From Clostridia bacterium (GTDB lineage Bacteria; Bacillota; Clostridia; Christensenellales; Borkfalkiaceae), in the NCBI GenBank assembly GCA_017621155.1, contig JAGATP010000041.1, forward strand, positions 1-64,000: 64,000 bases of DNA, written 5' to 3'. The translations under genes were made by a program, and so were the position numbers. Shown here piece after piece: positions 47,409 to 55,376 of the stretch. Every line of letters begins with the position of its first letter. Position 1 is the stretch's first letter. The notes under the pieces are model-generated. The model saw nothing but the letters and a program-made list of their open reading frames with translations, was not told where the DNA came from and ran no database searches.

Positions 47409-48165
47409 TCCGACCTCCCGTTGCGAGCAGCGTCAAGGTATCGGAAATTTTGCAGTAGAGCTCCTCGTTGGTATTTTCGCCGCGATAAATCTGATGAAAG
47501 AGCTTACCGTCCTTGATGAACAAAACTCTTCCCGCACGGCTTGCGGCTTTGGTGGAGTGCGTCACCATTAAAATCGTCTGTCCGACCCGATTGATTCCCT
47601 CAAAGACGTCCAAAAGGCTGTCCGTCGAACGGGAGTCGAGCGCGCCCGTCGGCTCGTCCGCGAGAATGAGCTTGGGGCTTGTAATGAGCGCGCGGGCGAC
47701 GGCGGCGCGCTGCTTCTGTCCGCCCGAAATCTCGTAAGGGTATTTTTCGAGGATTTCTCTGATCCCCAGCCGTGCGGCAATCGGGGCAAGGCGGCGTTCC
47801 ATTTCCGCGTACTCTTTTTTGGCGAGCACGAGCGGCAAAAAGATGTTGTCCTTGACGGTAAACGTGTCCAAGAGATTAAATTCCTGAAAGACGAAGCCGA
47901 GATTGTCGCGGCGGAATGCGGCGATCTCCTTTTCGCCAATTTCGGAGAGAAGCTTGCCATCCAGATTCACGCTCCCGCTCGTCGGCTGATCGAGTGCGGC
48001 GAGGATATTCAAAAGGGTGGTTTTGCCCGAACCCGACTCGCCCATAATCGCGACGTATTCCCCTCGCTCGACGGTGAAGGTTACTCCATCGAGGGCAGTC
48101 ACCTGATTGCCGCCTAAGCGCGAAGAATAGATTTTTCCTAAATTTTGAACGGATAAAAGTGCCAA
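47401..48165 (-). CDS. BceA-like ABC ATPase
   Basis: 254 residues beginning at a TTG (48165) with GGGAGG upstream. Walker A GESGSGKTT, Q-loop FVFQEFNLLDTFTVKDN, signature ISGGQKQRAAVARAL, Walker B LILADEPTGALD. MacB/BceA subclass. Pairs with the downstream permease. Confidence 0.94.
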   Translation of the reverse strand: MALLSVQNLGKIYSSRLGGNQVTALDGVTFTVERGEYVAIMGESGSGKTTLLNILAALDQPTSGSVNLDGKLLSEIGEKEIAAFRRDNLGFVFQEFNLLDTFTVKDNIFLPLVLAKKEYAEMERRLAPIAARLGIREILEKYPYEISGGQKQRAAVARALITSPKLILADEPTGALDSRSTDSLLDVFEGINRVGQTILMVTHSTKAASRAGRVLFIKDGKLFHQIYRGENTNEELYCKISDTLTLLATGGRND

Positions 48166-48222
48166 ATTTTTTTACCTCCCGCGAGCTGCTTTGATTGATA
48201 ACAGTTCGCCTTGAATACCCTC

Positions 48223-48292
48223 ATTTTAGCAAAACAGCCGAAACGAGCGCAATGGAAAGGCGTTACATTTCGGCTGATAAAAGTGACATTTT
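48223..48292 (-). promoter_or_regulatory. bceAB promoter with two response-regulator half-sites
   Basis: Minus-strand TTGCGC (48252-48247), 18 bp, TAAAAT (48228-48223). Upstream are direct repeats AAATGTAAC and AAATGTCAC (plus-strand 48262-48270 and 48283-48291), exactly 21 bp apart, i.e. two helical turns. This is the geometry used by OmpR/BceR-type regulators. Confidence 0.6.
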
Positions 48293-48299
48293 CGTAAGA

Positions 48300-49277
48300 T
48301 CATTCGGCTTGAAGGCGGTAAGTGTTCAGATCGATGAAAAAGGTGCTTCCTTTCCCGAGCTCGGAGGTGACGGAGAGCTTGTGCGAAAGCTTTTCTGCAA
48401 CCCGTCGGCAGAGGTATAGCCCGATCCCTGTCGATTTTCTCTCCAGTCGTCCGTTGTAGCCCGTGTAGCCCTTTTCGAAAATCCTCGGGAGATCCTCTTT
48501 GGCTATGCCGATTCCCGTGTCGGCAATGATCAGAATCTTGTCCTCGACTTTGATCGTAATCGTGCCTTTCTCGGTGTACTTGATGGCGTTTGCCAGGAGC
48601 TGTTCGATGAGAAAGGAGAGCTGTTTCTGGTCGGTAATCACCGCAACGCTTGCGGGAATATAGTCGAGCTTGATCTTTTTGGCGATAAAGAGGGGCGCAA
48701 ACTTTTTCACGGCGTCCTTGACAATTTTGTTCAAATCGTAGGATTTGAACACCAGATCGCTGAGATCGTCCGTCCGCAAGTACCACAACGCCATATCGAC
48801 GTACTGCTCGATGCGGAAGAGCTCGCTTGAAAGCGCACGGTTTTCCTTCGTGTCCTCCCCCTGCAACATGAGCCCCATCGCGGCGATGGGCGTCTTGATC
48901 TGGTGCATCCACATTGTGTAGTAGTCCAGATACTCCGTTTTCTCCCTTTGCTTGCGCTCAAAGTCGAGCTTGCATTGTTCTCTGAGTGCTTCAATGACGG
49001 CAAACAGGTCTGCTTCCGTAAGGTTTTGCGGGGGCGGGAGCTGTAACGTCTTGGCATATTCCAAAAGGCGCAACCGCTCGTCGTGCTTTTTGCAATAATG
49101 GGAGAAGTGGATTCCGACAAAGACTGTCCCCAAGACGGCGCACAAAAGAGTCGCGTAGAGCACCGCTTCCACCGAAAAACGGTAGAGATAGGCAACGATG
49201 AAAAAGATGATTGCAAAGAGAAGGAACGTTGCGATGACGAATTTGTACTGCCAAAGATAGCTTTTGATTGTTTTCAT
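48300..49277 (-). CDS. BceS-like intramembrane-sensing histidine kinase
   Basis: 325 residues from the ATG at 49277; an ATG at 49289 would add four residues, and neither has a clear ribosome site. Two transmembrane helices with almost no extracellular loop (about 12-58). The H-box is MWMHQIKTPIAAMGLML and the catalytic domain has LLANAIKYTEKG, IADTGIGIAKEDLPRIFEKGYTG and KSTGIGLYLCRRVA. Such kinases read the activity of their BceAB transporter rather than the peptide itself. Confidence 0.93.
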   Translation of the reverse strand: MKTIKSYLWQYKFVIATFLLFAIIFFIVAYLYRFSVEAVLYATLLCAVLGTVFVGIHFSHYCKKHDERLRLLEYAKTLQLPPPQNLTEADLFAVIEALREQCKLDFERKQREKTEYLDYYTMWMHQIKTPIAAMGLMLQGEDTKENRALSSELFRIEQYVDMALWYLRTDDLSDLVFKSYDLNKIVKDAVKKFAPLFIAKKIKLDYIPASVAVITDQKQLSFLIEQLLANAIKYTEKGTITIKVEDKILIIADTGIGIAKEDLPRIFEKGYTGYNGRLERKSTGIGLYLCRRVAEKLSHKLSVTSELGKGSTFFIDLNTYRLQAE

Positions 49278-49289
49278 AATGATGACCAT

Positions 49290-49718
49290 GATTTCTTATC
49301 ACAAAACCGTTTGGAAAACAGACGCGCGCAAGACAAGGAGTGCGTGGATTTGACGACGGGAGTTTACTAAGGCGTAAATGACCGAGGCAAAACGCAAGCA
49401 CGACACAAGGGTAGCGTCAAACGCATCGGGTAAGCCTGAAACGTGTCTTTTTTGTCCTTTCCGTGCCACCAACGCTTGATATACCACCCGGTATATCGGC
49501 GCGTTGCCAACCCAAAAATCCCTAAAAAATACTTCGTTTCAGGTGCTCCGCAGTTTTTACGTGCATAAACGCCGTAAGACAAGGAAACCGAATGCAGCCG
49601 TATTCGCCATACGGCAAACGAGGTAGACGCAGTATTACGGCTGTTTCTTGCCGTAAAAACCTTATCCGTTGCGTTTGCCGCTACCTTCTTGCGCGATGTA
49701 TGTTTTTCAAACTTCCCT
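49290..49718 (-). other. 429-nt structured insert between bceR and bceS
   Basis: In most Bce modules regulator and kinase genes abut. Here the gap has no gene with a ribosome site but many inverted repeats. CCTGAAACG/CGTTTCAGG (49435-49443, 49535-49543) encloses CAACGC/GCGTTG (49470-49475, 49501-49506) and GATATACC/GGTATATC (49478-49485, 49490-49497). GCCGTAT/ATACGGC lies at 49597/49609 and TTACGGC/GCCGTAA at 49635/49650. It could be a structured RNA or a miniature mobile element. No known family is recognised. Confidence 0.6.
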
Positions 49719-50393
49719 TCAAAGATCGATCAGATAACCGTAGCCGACTTTCGTCTTGATGAAATCGTTTAACCCCAAGTCTTCCAATTTTTTTCGAAGG
49801 CGGGTCACGTTCACGGTCAGGGTGTTTTCCTCGACGTAGTTGTCGTCCTGCCAAAGCTTCGTCATGAGGGTATCGCGGCTGATGACTTTTCCCTTGTTGG
49901 AGAGGAGGGTTTCCAAAATGCGAAACTCGTTTTTCGTCAGCTCCAAAGTGTTTCCCTCAAAGGAAAGGGTAAAATTGTTCAGATTGAGGGTGACGCCCTT
50001 ATGCTCGAGGAGAGACGGACTGCCCGCGATCTCGTAGGTGCGCCTGAGCATTGCCTGAATCTTGGCAAGGAGCACGCGAAAATCAAAGGGCTTTGCGATA
50101 AAATCATCCCCTCCCAGATTGACCGCCATGACGATGTTCATCTCGTCGGATGCGGACGAGAGGAAGAGGATGGGCACGTTTGAAGTTTTTCGAATCTCTT
50201 TGCACCAATAGTAGCCGTCATAAAAGGGGAGCAGAATATCGAGCAGGACGATGTGGGGCGTTTCTCTGGAAAATTCCCCGCTGACGTCCCTGAAATTTTG
50301 TACGGAAATCACCTCGAAGCCCCAACTTTCGAGATAGCTTTGGATTGCGTTCGAGATTCCTTCGTCGTCTTCGACGAGTAGAATTTTATACAT
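49719..50393 (-). CDS. OmpR-family response regulator (BceR-like)
   Basis: 224 residues. The receiver domain has ILLVEDDEGI, phospho-acceptor Asp in HIVLLDILLP, LFLSS and the GGDDFIAKPFD Lys. The winged-helix effector (about 125-224) ends NTLTVNVTRLRKKLEDLGL…IKTKVGYGYLIDL. It controls bceAB in response to cell-wall-targeting peptides. AAAGGAG precedes the ATG. Confidence 0.95.
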   Translation of the reverse strand: MYKILLVEDDEGISNAIQSYLESWGFEVISVQNFRDVSGEFSRETPHIVLLDILLPFYDGYYWCKEIRKTSNVPILFLSSASDEMNIVMAVNLGGDDFIAKPFDFRVLLAKIQAMLRRTYEIAGSPSLLEHKGVTLNLNNFTLSFEGNTLELTKNEFRILETLLSNKGKVISRDTLMTKLWQDDNYVEENTLTVNVTRLRKKLEDLGLNDFIKTKVGYGYLIDL

Positions 50394-50431
50394 GATGCAC
50401 TCCTTTTCTTAAGCGCAAAACGGAGTTAAAC

Positions 50432-51304
50432 TTACTTGATTCCCCTCAGCACCATTGTGAGCGACACGGAGGTATCCCATTGCTTTTCTCCCGCGTCGTA
50501 GAGTTGAATGCGTTTGTCGTACTTTTGGCAAATGATTTTTTTGAGTTCGAGAAGGGCTTCCTCGCTCACCTCTTTCGGAGCAATGCGCCTCCAGGCGCTC
50601 ACGGCATCGAGCGCGCTTCGACGGTGCGCATCGATCATGGCGTGCGCTTCCTCTCTCGAGTTTTCGGGATGATCGGGGGTGAGATTGATCGCCAGGTAAT
50701 TCGTCGAAACGTGCGAAAAGCCGTAGCGTTCCATGGCGGAGGGCAGTTCGCTTTCGCTCATCGCATAGCGCCCCACCTCGTATTTTTGCCCGCTTTCGAG
50801 ATAGAACGGCTTTACCCTTTCCCAGATGCTTTCTTCCCGTTCGCTCGGCGCTGAGATACAGTCCGCCTCGATGGAAATTCCTCGCCTTGCGGACAGAACG
50901 AGGCAGACTCCGCCCTTTTTCAATACTCTGTACTGCTCGCCGAAAAACTTGGACGGCTCGACGTGTTCCTGAACGGTATTGGATACCACGACGTCAAAGG
51001 ATTCCTCCGCAAAGGGCAAAGCCGTGGCGTCCGCTTCCAGAAATCGGACGTTCGGCGCTTGGCGCGAGGCAAATGCAATGAAGGAAGAGTCCCTGTCGCT
51101 GCCGATGATCTCTGCGTCCGGATACCAACGGGCAAGCGACTCGGAAAGCGCGCCGGGCCCGCAACCGATTTCCAGAATTTTCTTTTTGCCGTCAATTTGA
51201 AATGCGCGTTGATAGGCCTCCCGATAGCGATCGGAAAACCGCAAGGCGCGGGAGCAATAGAGCGTATCGATATTTTGTACATAGTCAGACCAGATCGTGT
51301 TCAT
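50432..51304 (-). CDS. SAM-dependent methyltransferase
   Basis: 290 residues. Class I Rossmann motifs: ILEIGCGPGALSESLARWYP (motif I), IIGSDRDSSFI, VRFLEADATALPFAEESFDVVVSN, in pieces, and LKKGGVCLVLSARRG. The N-terminus SDYVQNIDTLYCSRALRFSDRYR helps bind the substrate. A small-molecule or lipid methyltransferase is likely, with substrate unknown. AAAAGGAGG precedes the ATG. It lies between rarA and bceR on the same strand. Confidence 0.9.
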   Translation of the reverse strand: MNTIWSDYVQNIDTLYCSRALRFSDRYREAYQRAFQIDGKKKILEIGCGPGALSESLARWYPDAEIIGSDRDSSFIAFASRQAPNVRFLEADATALPFAEESFDVVVSNTVQEHVEPSKFFGEQYRVLKKGGVCLVLSARRGISIEADCISAPSEREESIWERVKPFYLESGQKYEVGRYAMSESELPSAMERYGFSHVSTNYLAINLTPDHPENSREEAHAMIDAHRRSALDAVSAWRRIAPKEVSEEALLELKKIICQKYDKRIQLYDAGEKQWDTSVSLTMVLRGIK

Positions 51305-51319
51305 TGCTATCCTCCTTTT

Positions 51320-52651
51320 TTATTCGGACTTTTCATGTTCCCGTTTCCACGCCTTGATTTCCTCGAAGCGGGCTTTGTACTTCATTTCCAATCCCTCTTC
51401 GGTGGGGCGGTAATACGACCTTCCGAGCAGGGAATCGGGCAGGCACTGCATATTGGTGAGCTTTTCTTTGGTGTCGTGAGCGTATTGATAGCCCTTTCCG
51501 TAGTCGAGCTCCTTCATGAGCTTGGTCGGCGCGTTGCGAATGACGAGGGGGACGGGCTCGGCAAGCATGGTGAGGGCGTCCTTTTTCGCCCCTTCATAGG
51601 CAAGGTAGAGCGCGTTCGACTTCGGCGCTAGAGACAGATAGACGACCGCCTCCGTCAGGTGAACGGAACATTCCGGCATACCGATGAAATGGCAAGCCTG
51701 ATAGGCGGCGACGGCGATTTCCAACGCGCGAGGATCGGCAAGCCCGACGTCCTCGCTCGCAAAGCGGGTGACGCGCCGCGCAATGTAGAGGGGATCTTCG
51801 CCCGCTTCCAGCATGCGCGCAAGCCAATAGACGGCGGCGTCGGGGTCGGAATTTCGCATGGATTTATGCAGGGCGGAGATGAGGTTGTAATGCTCTTCTC
51901 CCGTTTTGTCGTAGAGGAGAGATTTTTTGGACGTGCATTGCTCGACGGTTTCCTGCGTTACGATGGCCTTTTCGCCGTTGAGCTCTCCGTTTAAGACCGC
52001 CATTTCGAGGGTGGAGAGCGCGCTTCTCGCGTCCCCGTTTGCAAAGGTCGCAATTCCTTCCAAAAGTTCGTCCGAAATTTCAATTTCCTGCTTGCCGAAC
52101 CCTCTCTCGTCCTTTAAGGCGTGGCGAAGGAGTTCGGTCAATTCCTCCGTTTTCAGGGCTTGCAGGACAAAGACCTTGCAGCGGGAGAGGAGTGCGCCGT
52201 TGACTTCAAAGGACGGGTTTTCGGTCGTCGCGCCGATGAGAATGATGCTTCCCTTTTCCACGAACGGCAAAAAGGCGTCCTGCTGCGCCTTGTTGAACCT
52301 GTGGATTTCATCGACGAATAAAATGGTCTTTTCGCCGAAGCGTCGGCTTTTCTCCGCCTGTTCCATCACCTGCTTGATTTCTTTAATGCCGCTCGTGACG
52401 GCGGAAAAGTCGATGAAATTCGCCTTGGTGCGGTTGGCGATGATGCGGGCGAGCGTCGTCTTGCCCACGCCGGGAGGCCCCCAAAAGATCATAGAGCCGA
52501 TTTTATCGCTCTCGATCAGACGGCGTAAGACCTTGCCTTCGCCGAGGAGGTGCTTTTGCCCGACGAAGTCGTTGAGCGTTTGCGGGCGCAATCTTGCCGC
52601 GAGCGGCTGCAATTCGTCCCGTTCAAAGAGCGTTCTCTGCTCATATATCAT
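51320..52651 (-). CDS. rarA: Replication-associated recombination protein A (MgsA/RarA)
   Basis: 443 residues from the ATG at 52651 (GGAGGG upstream). AAA+ ATPase: PLAARLRPQTLNDFVGQKHL, Walker A WGPPGVGKTTLARII, Walker B ILFVDEIHRFNK, sensor GATTENPSFEVN, SRCKVF. The C-terminal tetramerisation domain has HYNLISALHKSMRNSDPDAAVYWLARM and PEDVGLADPRAL-like segments. It acts at stalled replication forks with SSB. Confidence 0.96.
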   Translation of the reverse strand: MIYEQRTLFERDELQPLAARLRPQTLNDFVGQKHLLGEGKVLRRLIESDKIGSMIFWGPPGVGKTTLARIIANRTKANFIDFSAVTSGIKEIKQVMEQAEKSRRFGEKTILFVDEIHRFNKAQQDAFLPFVEKGSIILIGATTENPSFEVNGALLSRCKVFVLQALKTEELTELLRHALKDERGFGKQEIEISDELLEGIATFANGDARSALSTLEMAVLNGELNGEKAIVTQETVEQCTSKKSLLYDKTGEEHYNLISALHKSMRNSDPDAAVYWLARMLEAGEDPLYIARRVTRFASEDVGLADPRALEIAVAAYQACHFIGMPECSVHLTEAVVYLSLAPKSNALYLAYEGAKKDALTMLAEPVPLVIRNAPTKLMKELDYGKGYQYAHDTKEKLTNMQCLPDSLLGRSYYRPTEEGLEMKYKARFEEIKAWKREHEKSE

Positions 52652-52685
52652 GTGGTTTCCCTCCGCTATTCTAACATCAAACTTA

Positions 52686-52728
52686 AGTATAAATGTTTTT
52701 CGGGCGCGTGTCAAGCGACACGCGCCCG
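52686..52728 (-). promoter_or_regulatory. rarA promoter with the -35 inside a 12-bp palindrome
   Basis: Minus-strand TTGACA (52714-52709), 17 bp, TATACT (52691-52686). The palindrome CGGGCGCGTGTC (52701-52712) / GACACGCGCCCG (52717-52728) contains the -35 and lies just after the caxA stop. It lacks a T-run on the minus strand. Confidence 0.75.
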
Positions 52729-52752
52729 AATTTTACCGCCGAGGAAAAGCGT

Positions 52753-53712
52753 TCAATGACGGATGACAATGTAGACGAGATAGGCGACGTAACAAGCTAC
52801 CATGAGCGCGCCTTGCCATCGTGAAATCTTGGGAGAGATCAGGGAGAACACGAGGACGAGCACGCCCGAAGCGAGCATGACGAGAAGATCGACGAGCACC
52901 GCGGGATTGATCGCAAGGGGAGAGATAGCGGCGGTCACGCCGAGGATTAAGACGACGTTAAAGCTGTTCGAGCCGACGACGTTGCCCACGGCGATGTCGT
53001 TTTCGTGCTTGAGGGCAGCGACGACGCTCGTCACCAATTCGGGAAGGGAAGTGCCGACGGCGAGGATCGTCAGTCCGACCAAAGCTTCGCTCATGCCTAG
53101 AGTCTTGGCGATTTCCGCCGCGTGATCGACCACGAGATCGCCGCCGAAAATGATGCCCGCAAGTCCGATGACGGCAAGGAGAATGCTCAGCCAAAGGGGC
53201 TTTTTGGAATGTGGCTCTTCGGGAAGATCGGCAATTTTCTCGAGTTCCTTTTTCGCCTTTCTTGCCCGAAAGAGGAGAAAGAGGGTATAGGCGAGGAAGG
53301 CGCAGATCATGACGATTCCCTCGATCCGATCTAAGGCGTAGGGCGTCAGGACGAAAGAAAACAGAAGGAGGAGAAGGTAAAAGCCGAGCATGATGGGAAT
53401 GTCGTACTTTTTCATATCCTTGCCGATCAGAACGGGAAGGAGAAGGGCGCTTAAGCCCAGAATGAGCAGGGTGTTAAAGGCGTTCGAGCCGACGACGTTG
53501 CCGATGCTCATGTCGTTCATGCCGCTCAGGGCGCTTTGAATGCTGACGGAAAGTTCCGGCGCGCTCGTCCCCATCGAGACTAAGGTCAAGCCGATGACGA
53601 GGGAGGGCACCTTGCAGGCGCGCGCAATGTCGCTTGCCCCGTCCACGAACCAATCTGCTCCCTTGACGAGAAGAAGCATACCGACGAGCAACAAAATAAC
53701 GTGTAAAAACAT
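52753..53712 (-). CDS. CaxA/YrbG-type calcium (cation)/sodium antiporter
   Basis: 319 residues, ten transmembrane helices in two inverted halves. The two alpha-repeats are GLTLVSMGTSAPELSVSIQSA with GNVVGSNAFNTL and GLTILAVGTSLPELVTSVVAA with GNVVGSNSFNVV. A charged cytoplasmic loop (about 150-175) separates them. The conserved Glu of each SAPE/SLPE binds the ion. An upstream yybP-ykoY riboswitch points to Mn2+ (or Ca2+) export. CGGAGG precedes the ATG. Confidence 0.95.
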   Translation of the reverse strand: MFLHVILLLVGMLLLVKGADWFVDGASDIARACKVPSLVIGLTLVSMGTSAPELSVSIQSALSGMNDMSIGNVVGSNAFNTLLILGLSALLLPVLIGKDMKKYDIPIMLGFYLLLLLFSFVLTPYALDRIEGIVMICAFLAYTLFLLFRARKAKKELEKIADLPEEPHSKKPLWLSILLAVIGLAGIIFGGDLVVDHAAEIAKTLGMSEALVGLTILAVGTSLPELVTSVVAALKHENDIAVGNVVGSNSFNVVLILGVTAAISPLAINPAVLVDLLVMLASGVLVLVFSLISPKISRWQGALMVACYVAYLVYIVIRH

Positions 53713-53860
53713 AATTCCTCCGAAAAAAGAGACTCCTGCTGAAGAAGTTCAGCAAAAGTCTCGAAAATTAAGCGTAACCGAGTACCGCAAGGTACTGTAT
53801 TGACGGATCCGCGCGCAATGCGCATTCTACTCCCTTTTGGCGAGTACTATTATTTTTAAC
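53713..53860 (-). promoter_or_regulatory. yybP-ykoY manganese riboswitch
   Basis: On the minus strand AAAAGGGAGTAG (53838-53827) is the L1-type hallmark. The second conserved loop CCGTCAATACAG…GTACTCGG matches the CGUCAAU…CGG element of known members. A terminator (53762-53723) forms the expression platform directly before the caxA ribosome site. Mn2+ binding is expected to relieve termination. The identification rests on motif order and on the cation-exporter gene. Confidence 0.85.
53723..53762 (-). terminator. Riboswitch expression-platform terminator
   Basis: Minus-strand GAGACT…GCTGAA-CTTC-TTCAGC…AGTCTC followed by TTTTTT. Confidence 0.88.
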
Positions 53861-53866
53861 CGCCTT

Positions 53867-53895
53867 AGTATAACCGAAACGAAATTTTTTGTCAA
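53867..53895 (-). promoter_or_regulatory. Promoter of the riboswitch-caxA unit
   Basis: Minus-strand TTGACA (53895-53890), 17 bp, TATACT (53872-53867). Confidence 0.82.
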
Positions 53896-53933
53896 CAAGG
53901 ATTGATCTCTTTCTCTTTGGCTCGACAAAAATT

Positions 53934-55262
53934 TTATTCGGATTTTTCCTCTGCCTCTTCCTGTTCGGGAGCAGGCGCTTCTTTTTCCTTTTTGAACTTC
54001 GGCAGGGGAAGGGGGAGAGGGAAGAGCTTGCGGAGCTTGATCTTTCTCGTATAGTGCACGAAGCTCGAACAGAGAACGAATCCGACGCTGATTCCGACGA
54101 GCGCCAAAAGACATTCGAAGGCGTTGTCCGCAAATAGCTTATTGTCGTTGGCAACGACGCCCACCATGGCGTAATAGAAGAGATCTCCGGGGATCAGCGG
54201 AATGATGGAGGGATAGAGGAAGATGGTCGCAGGGGCTTTTTTGTAAAAAGCAAGAACTTCGGCGTAGAGCGCGGCGGAGAAGGCGGCGACTGCCGTATAG
54301 AGAATGCGGTAGTTGGTGGTCGCCATCAGCGCAAGGTAGACGATACGGATGAGCGCACCGCCCATGCCCGCAAACAGAAGATCGAGGGGGCTGATTTGAA
54401 AGACGATTCCAAATCCCACCGAAGCGAGGAAGGAAAGTCCCACGAGTTCGAGTTCCCAAAGGGTGTCCCCCGATCCCGTGATGGCTTCGCCGAAGGACTG
54501 ATCGTACCAATTTCCGAAGGCGACGAAGGCGAGCCACAGTCCCGCCACGATGGTGACGACCTCCAGGACGACCTTGATAAGCTCCAGAATGCCATTCATC
54601 TCATTGCCACAGAGAATGTTTCTCATGCCGTTGACCATGGGGATTCCGGGGATTAAGAAGAAGGCGTTGGTGATGACGATGCTGTAGAAATTTTGGGCAA
54701 ATCCGAGATACAAAAAGGCGAAGGCCGACCCGCCGCAGAGAAACATGTTGGCGGTATTGGTGATCATGCGGTTTAAATTCGCCTTCGACCATAGATTGGA
54801 CAGGAAAAAGAGGAGGACGGTATTGAGGAGAACGACGAGGACGTCCTGCCATTTTCCGTTGAAGATGCGGCAGAGGGACGCCATGGCGAGCAGGTACCCC
54901 CCAAGGACGACGGGCATCGGGTAGGTTTTGGCGACGAGCGCCTCTTCCAATAAGCCCTTCAGATCGTGAAGATCCGGTTTTTCCCGCCGCACGCGATAAG
55001 AAAGGTTGTTGAGCCGCCGAAGCTTGGTCAGGTGAATGTGTGCAGGGGGAACGGACACTTGACTGATGCGGTCTTCCCCTTCCGGATTTTTGGCGCACAC
55101 GGTGATGACGGTGCTCATGACGTTGATGCTGATTTCCGCAAGTCCATACGTTTTGCAGATGAGCTCGATGGTGAGATTAACTCGTTCGATGTTCGCGCCG
55201 CAGGCAAGCATTTCCTTGCCGAGGTGGGTCGCGAAGTCTAAGACGTAATCGATGTTTTGCAT
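53934..55262 (-). CDS. ThrE-like threonine/serine exporter family protein (copy 1)
   Basis: 442 residues. The N-terminal ThrE domain (about 5-250) has DYVLDFATHLGKEMLACGANIERVNLTIE, in pieces, the cytoplasmic start helix, and IPGIPMVNGMRNILCGN. The C-terminal ThrE_2-type domain (about 290-410) has LFAGMGGALIRIVYL and FLYPSIIPLIPGDLFYYAM. About ten membrane helices; the tail is acidic and Lys/Glu-rich. Both halves, often separate genes in Firmicutes, are fused. The exact substrate is unproven. AGGA precedes the ATG. Confidence 0.88.
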   Translation of the reverse strand: MQNIDYVLDFATHLGKEMLACGANIERVNLTIELICKTYGLAEISINVMSTVITVCAKNPEGEDRISQVSVPPAHIHLTKLRRLNNLSYRVRREKPDLHDLKGLLEEALVAKTYPMPVVLGGYLLAMASLCRIFNGKWQDVLVVLLNTVLLFFLSNLWSKANLNRMITNTANMFLCGGSAFAFLYLGFAQNFYSIVITNAFFLIPGIPMVNGMRNILCGNEMNGILELIKVVLEVVTIVAGLWLAFVAFGNWYDQSFGEAITGSGDTLWELELVGLSFLASVGFGIVFQISPLDLLFAGMGGALIRIVYLALMATTNYRILYTAVAAFSAALYAEVLAFYKKAPATIFLYPSIIPLIPGDLFYYAMVGVVANDNKLFADNAFECLLALVGISVGFVLCSSFVHYTRKIKLRKLFPLPLPLPKFKKEKEAPAPEQEEAEEKSE

Positions 55263-55291
55263 GGTATTGTCCTCATGATTTTGGTAGTTTC

Positions 55292-55320
55292 ATTATAGCA
55301 TTTCACCCTTTCTTTTTCAA
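55292..55320 (-). promoter_or_regulatory. Promoter of exporter copy 1
   Basis: Minus-strand TTGAAA (55320-55315), 17 bp, TATAAT (55297-55292), extended TGC. Confidence 0.75.
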
Positions 55321-55328
55321 GAAAAAAC

Positions 55329-55357
55329 GTGACATCGGGCGCAAAATGTGCTATCAT
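55329..55357 (+). promoter_or_regulatory. Divergent promoter of the alpha/beta hydrolase
   Basis: GTGACA (55329-55334), 17 bp, TATCAT (55352-55357), extended TGC. Confidence 0.6.
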
Positions 55358-55376
55358 GAAAAGAAGGAGGTCGATT

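Noticed and set aside
49367-49582. 71-residue minus-strand frame in the bceR-bceS gap
   Set aside because: It begins at a weak TTG without a ribosome site and runs through nested inverted repeats. No family recognised.
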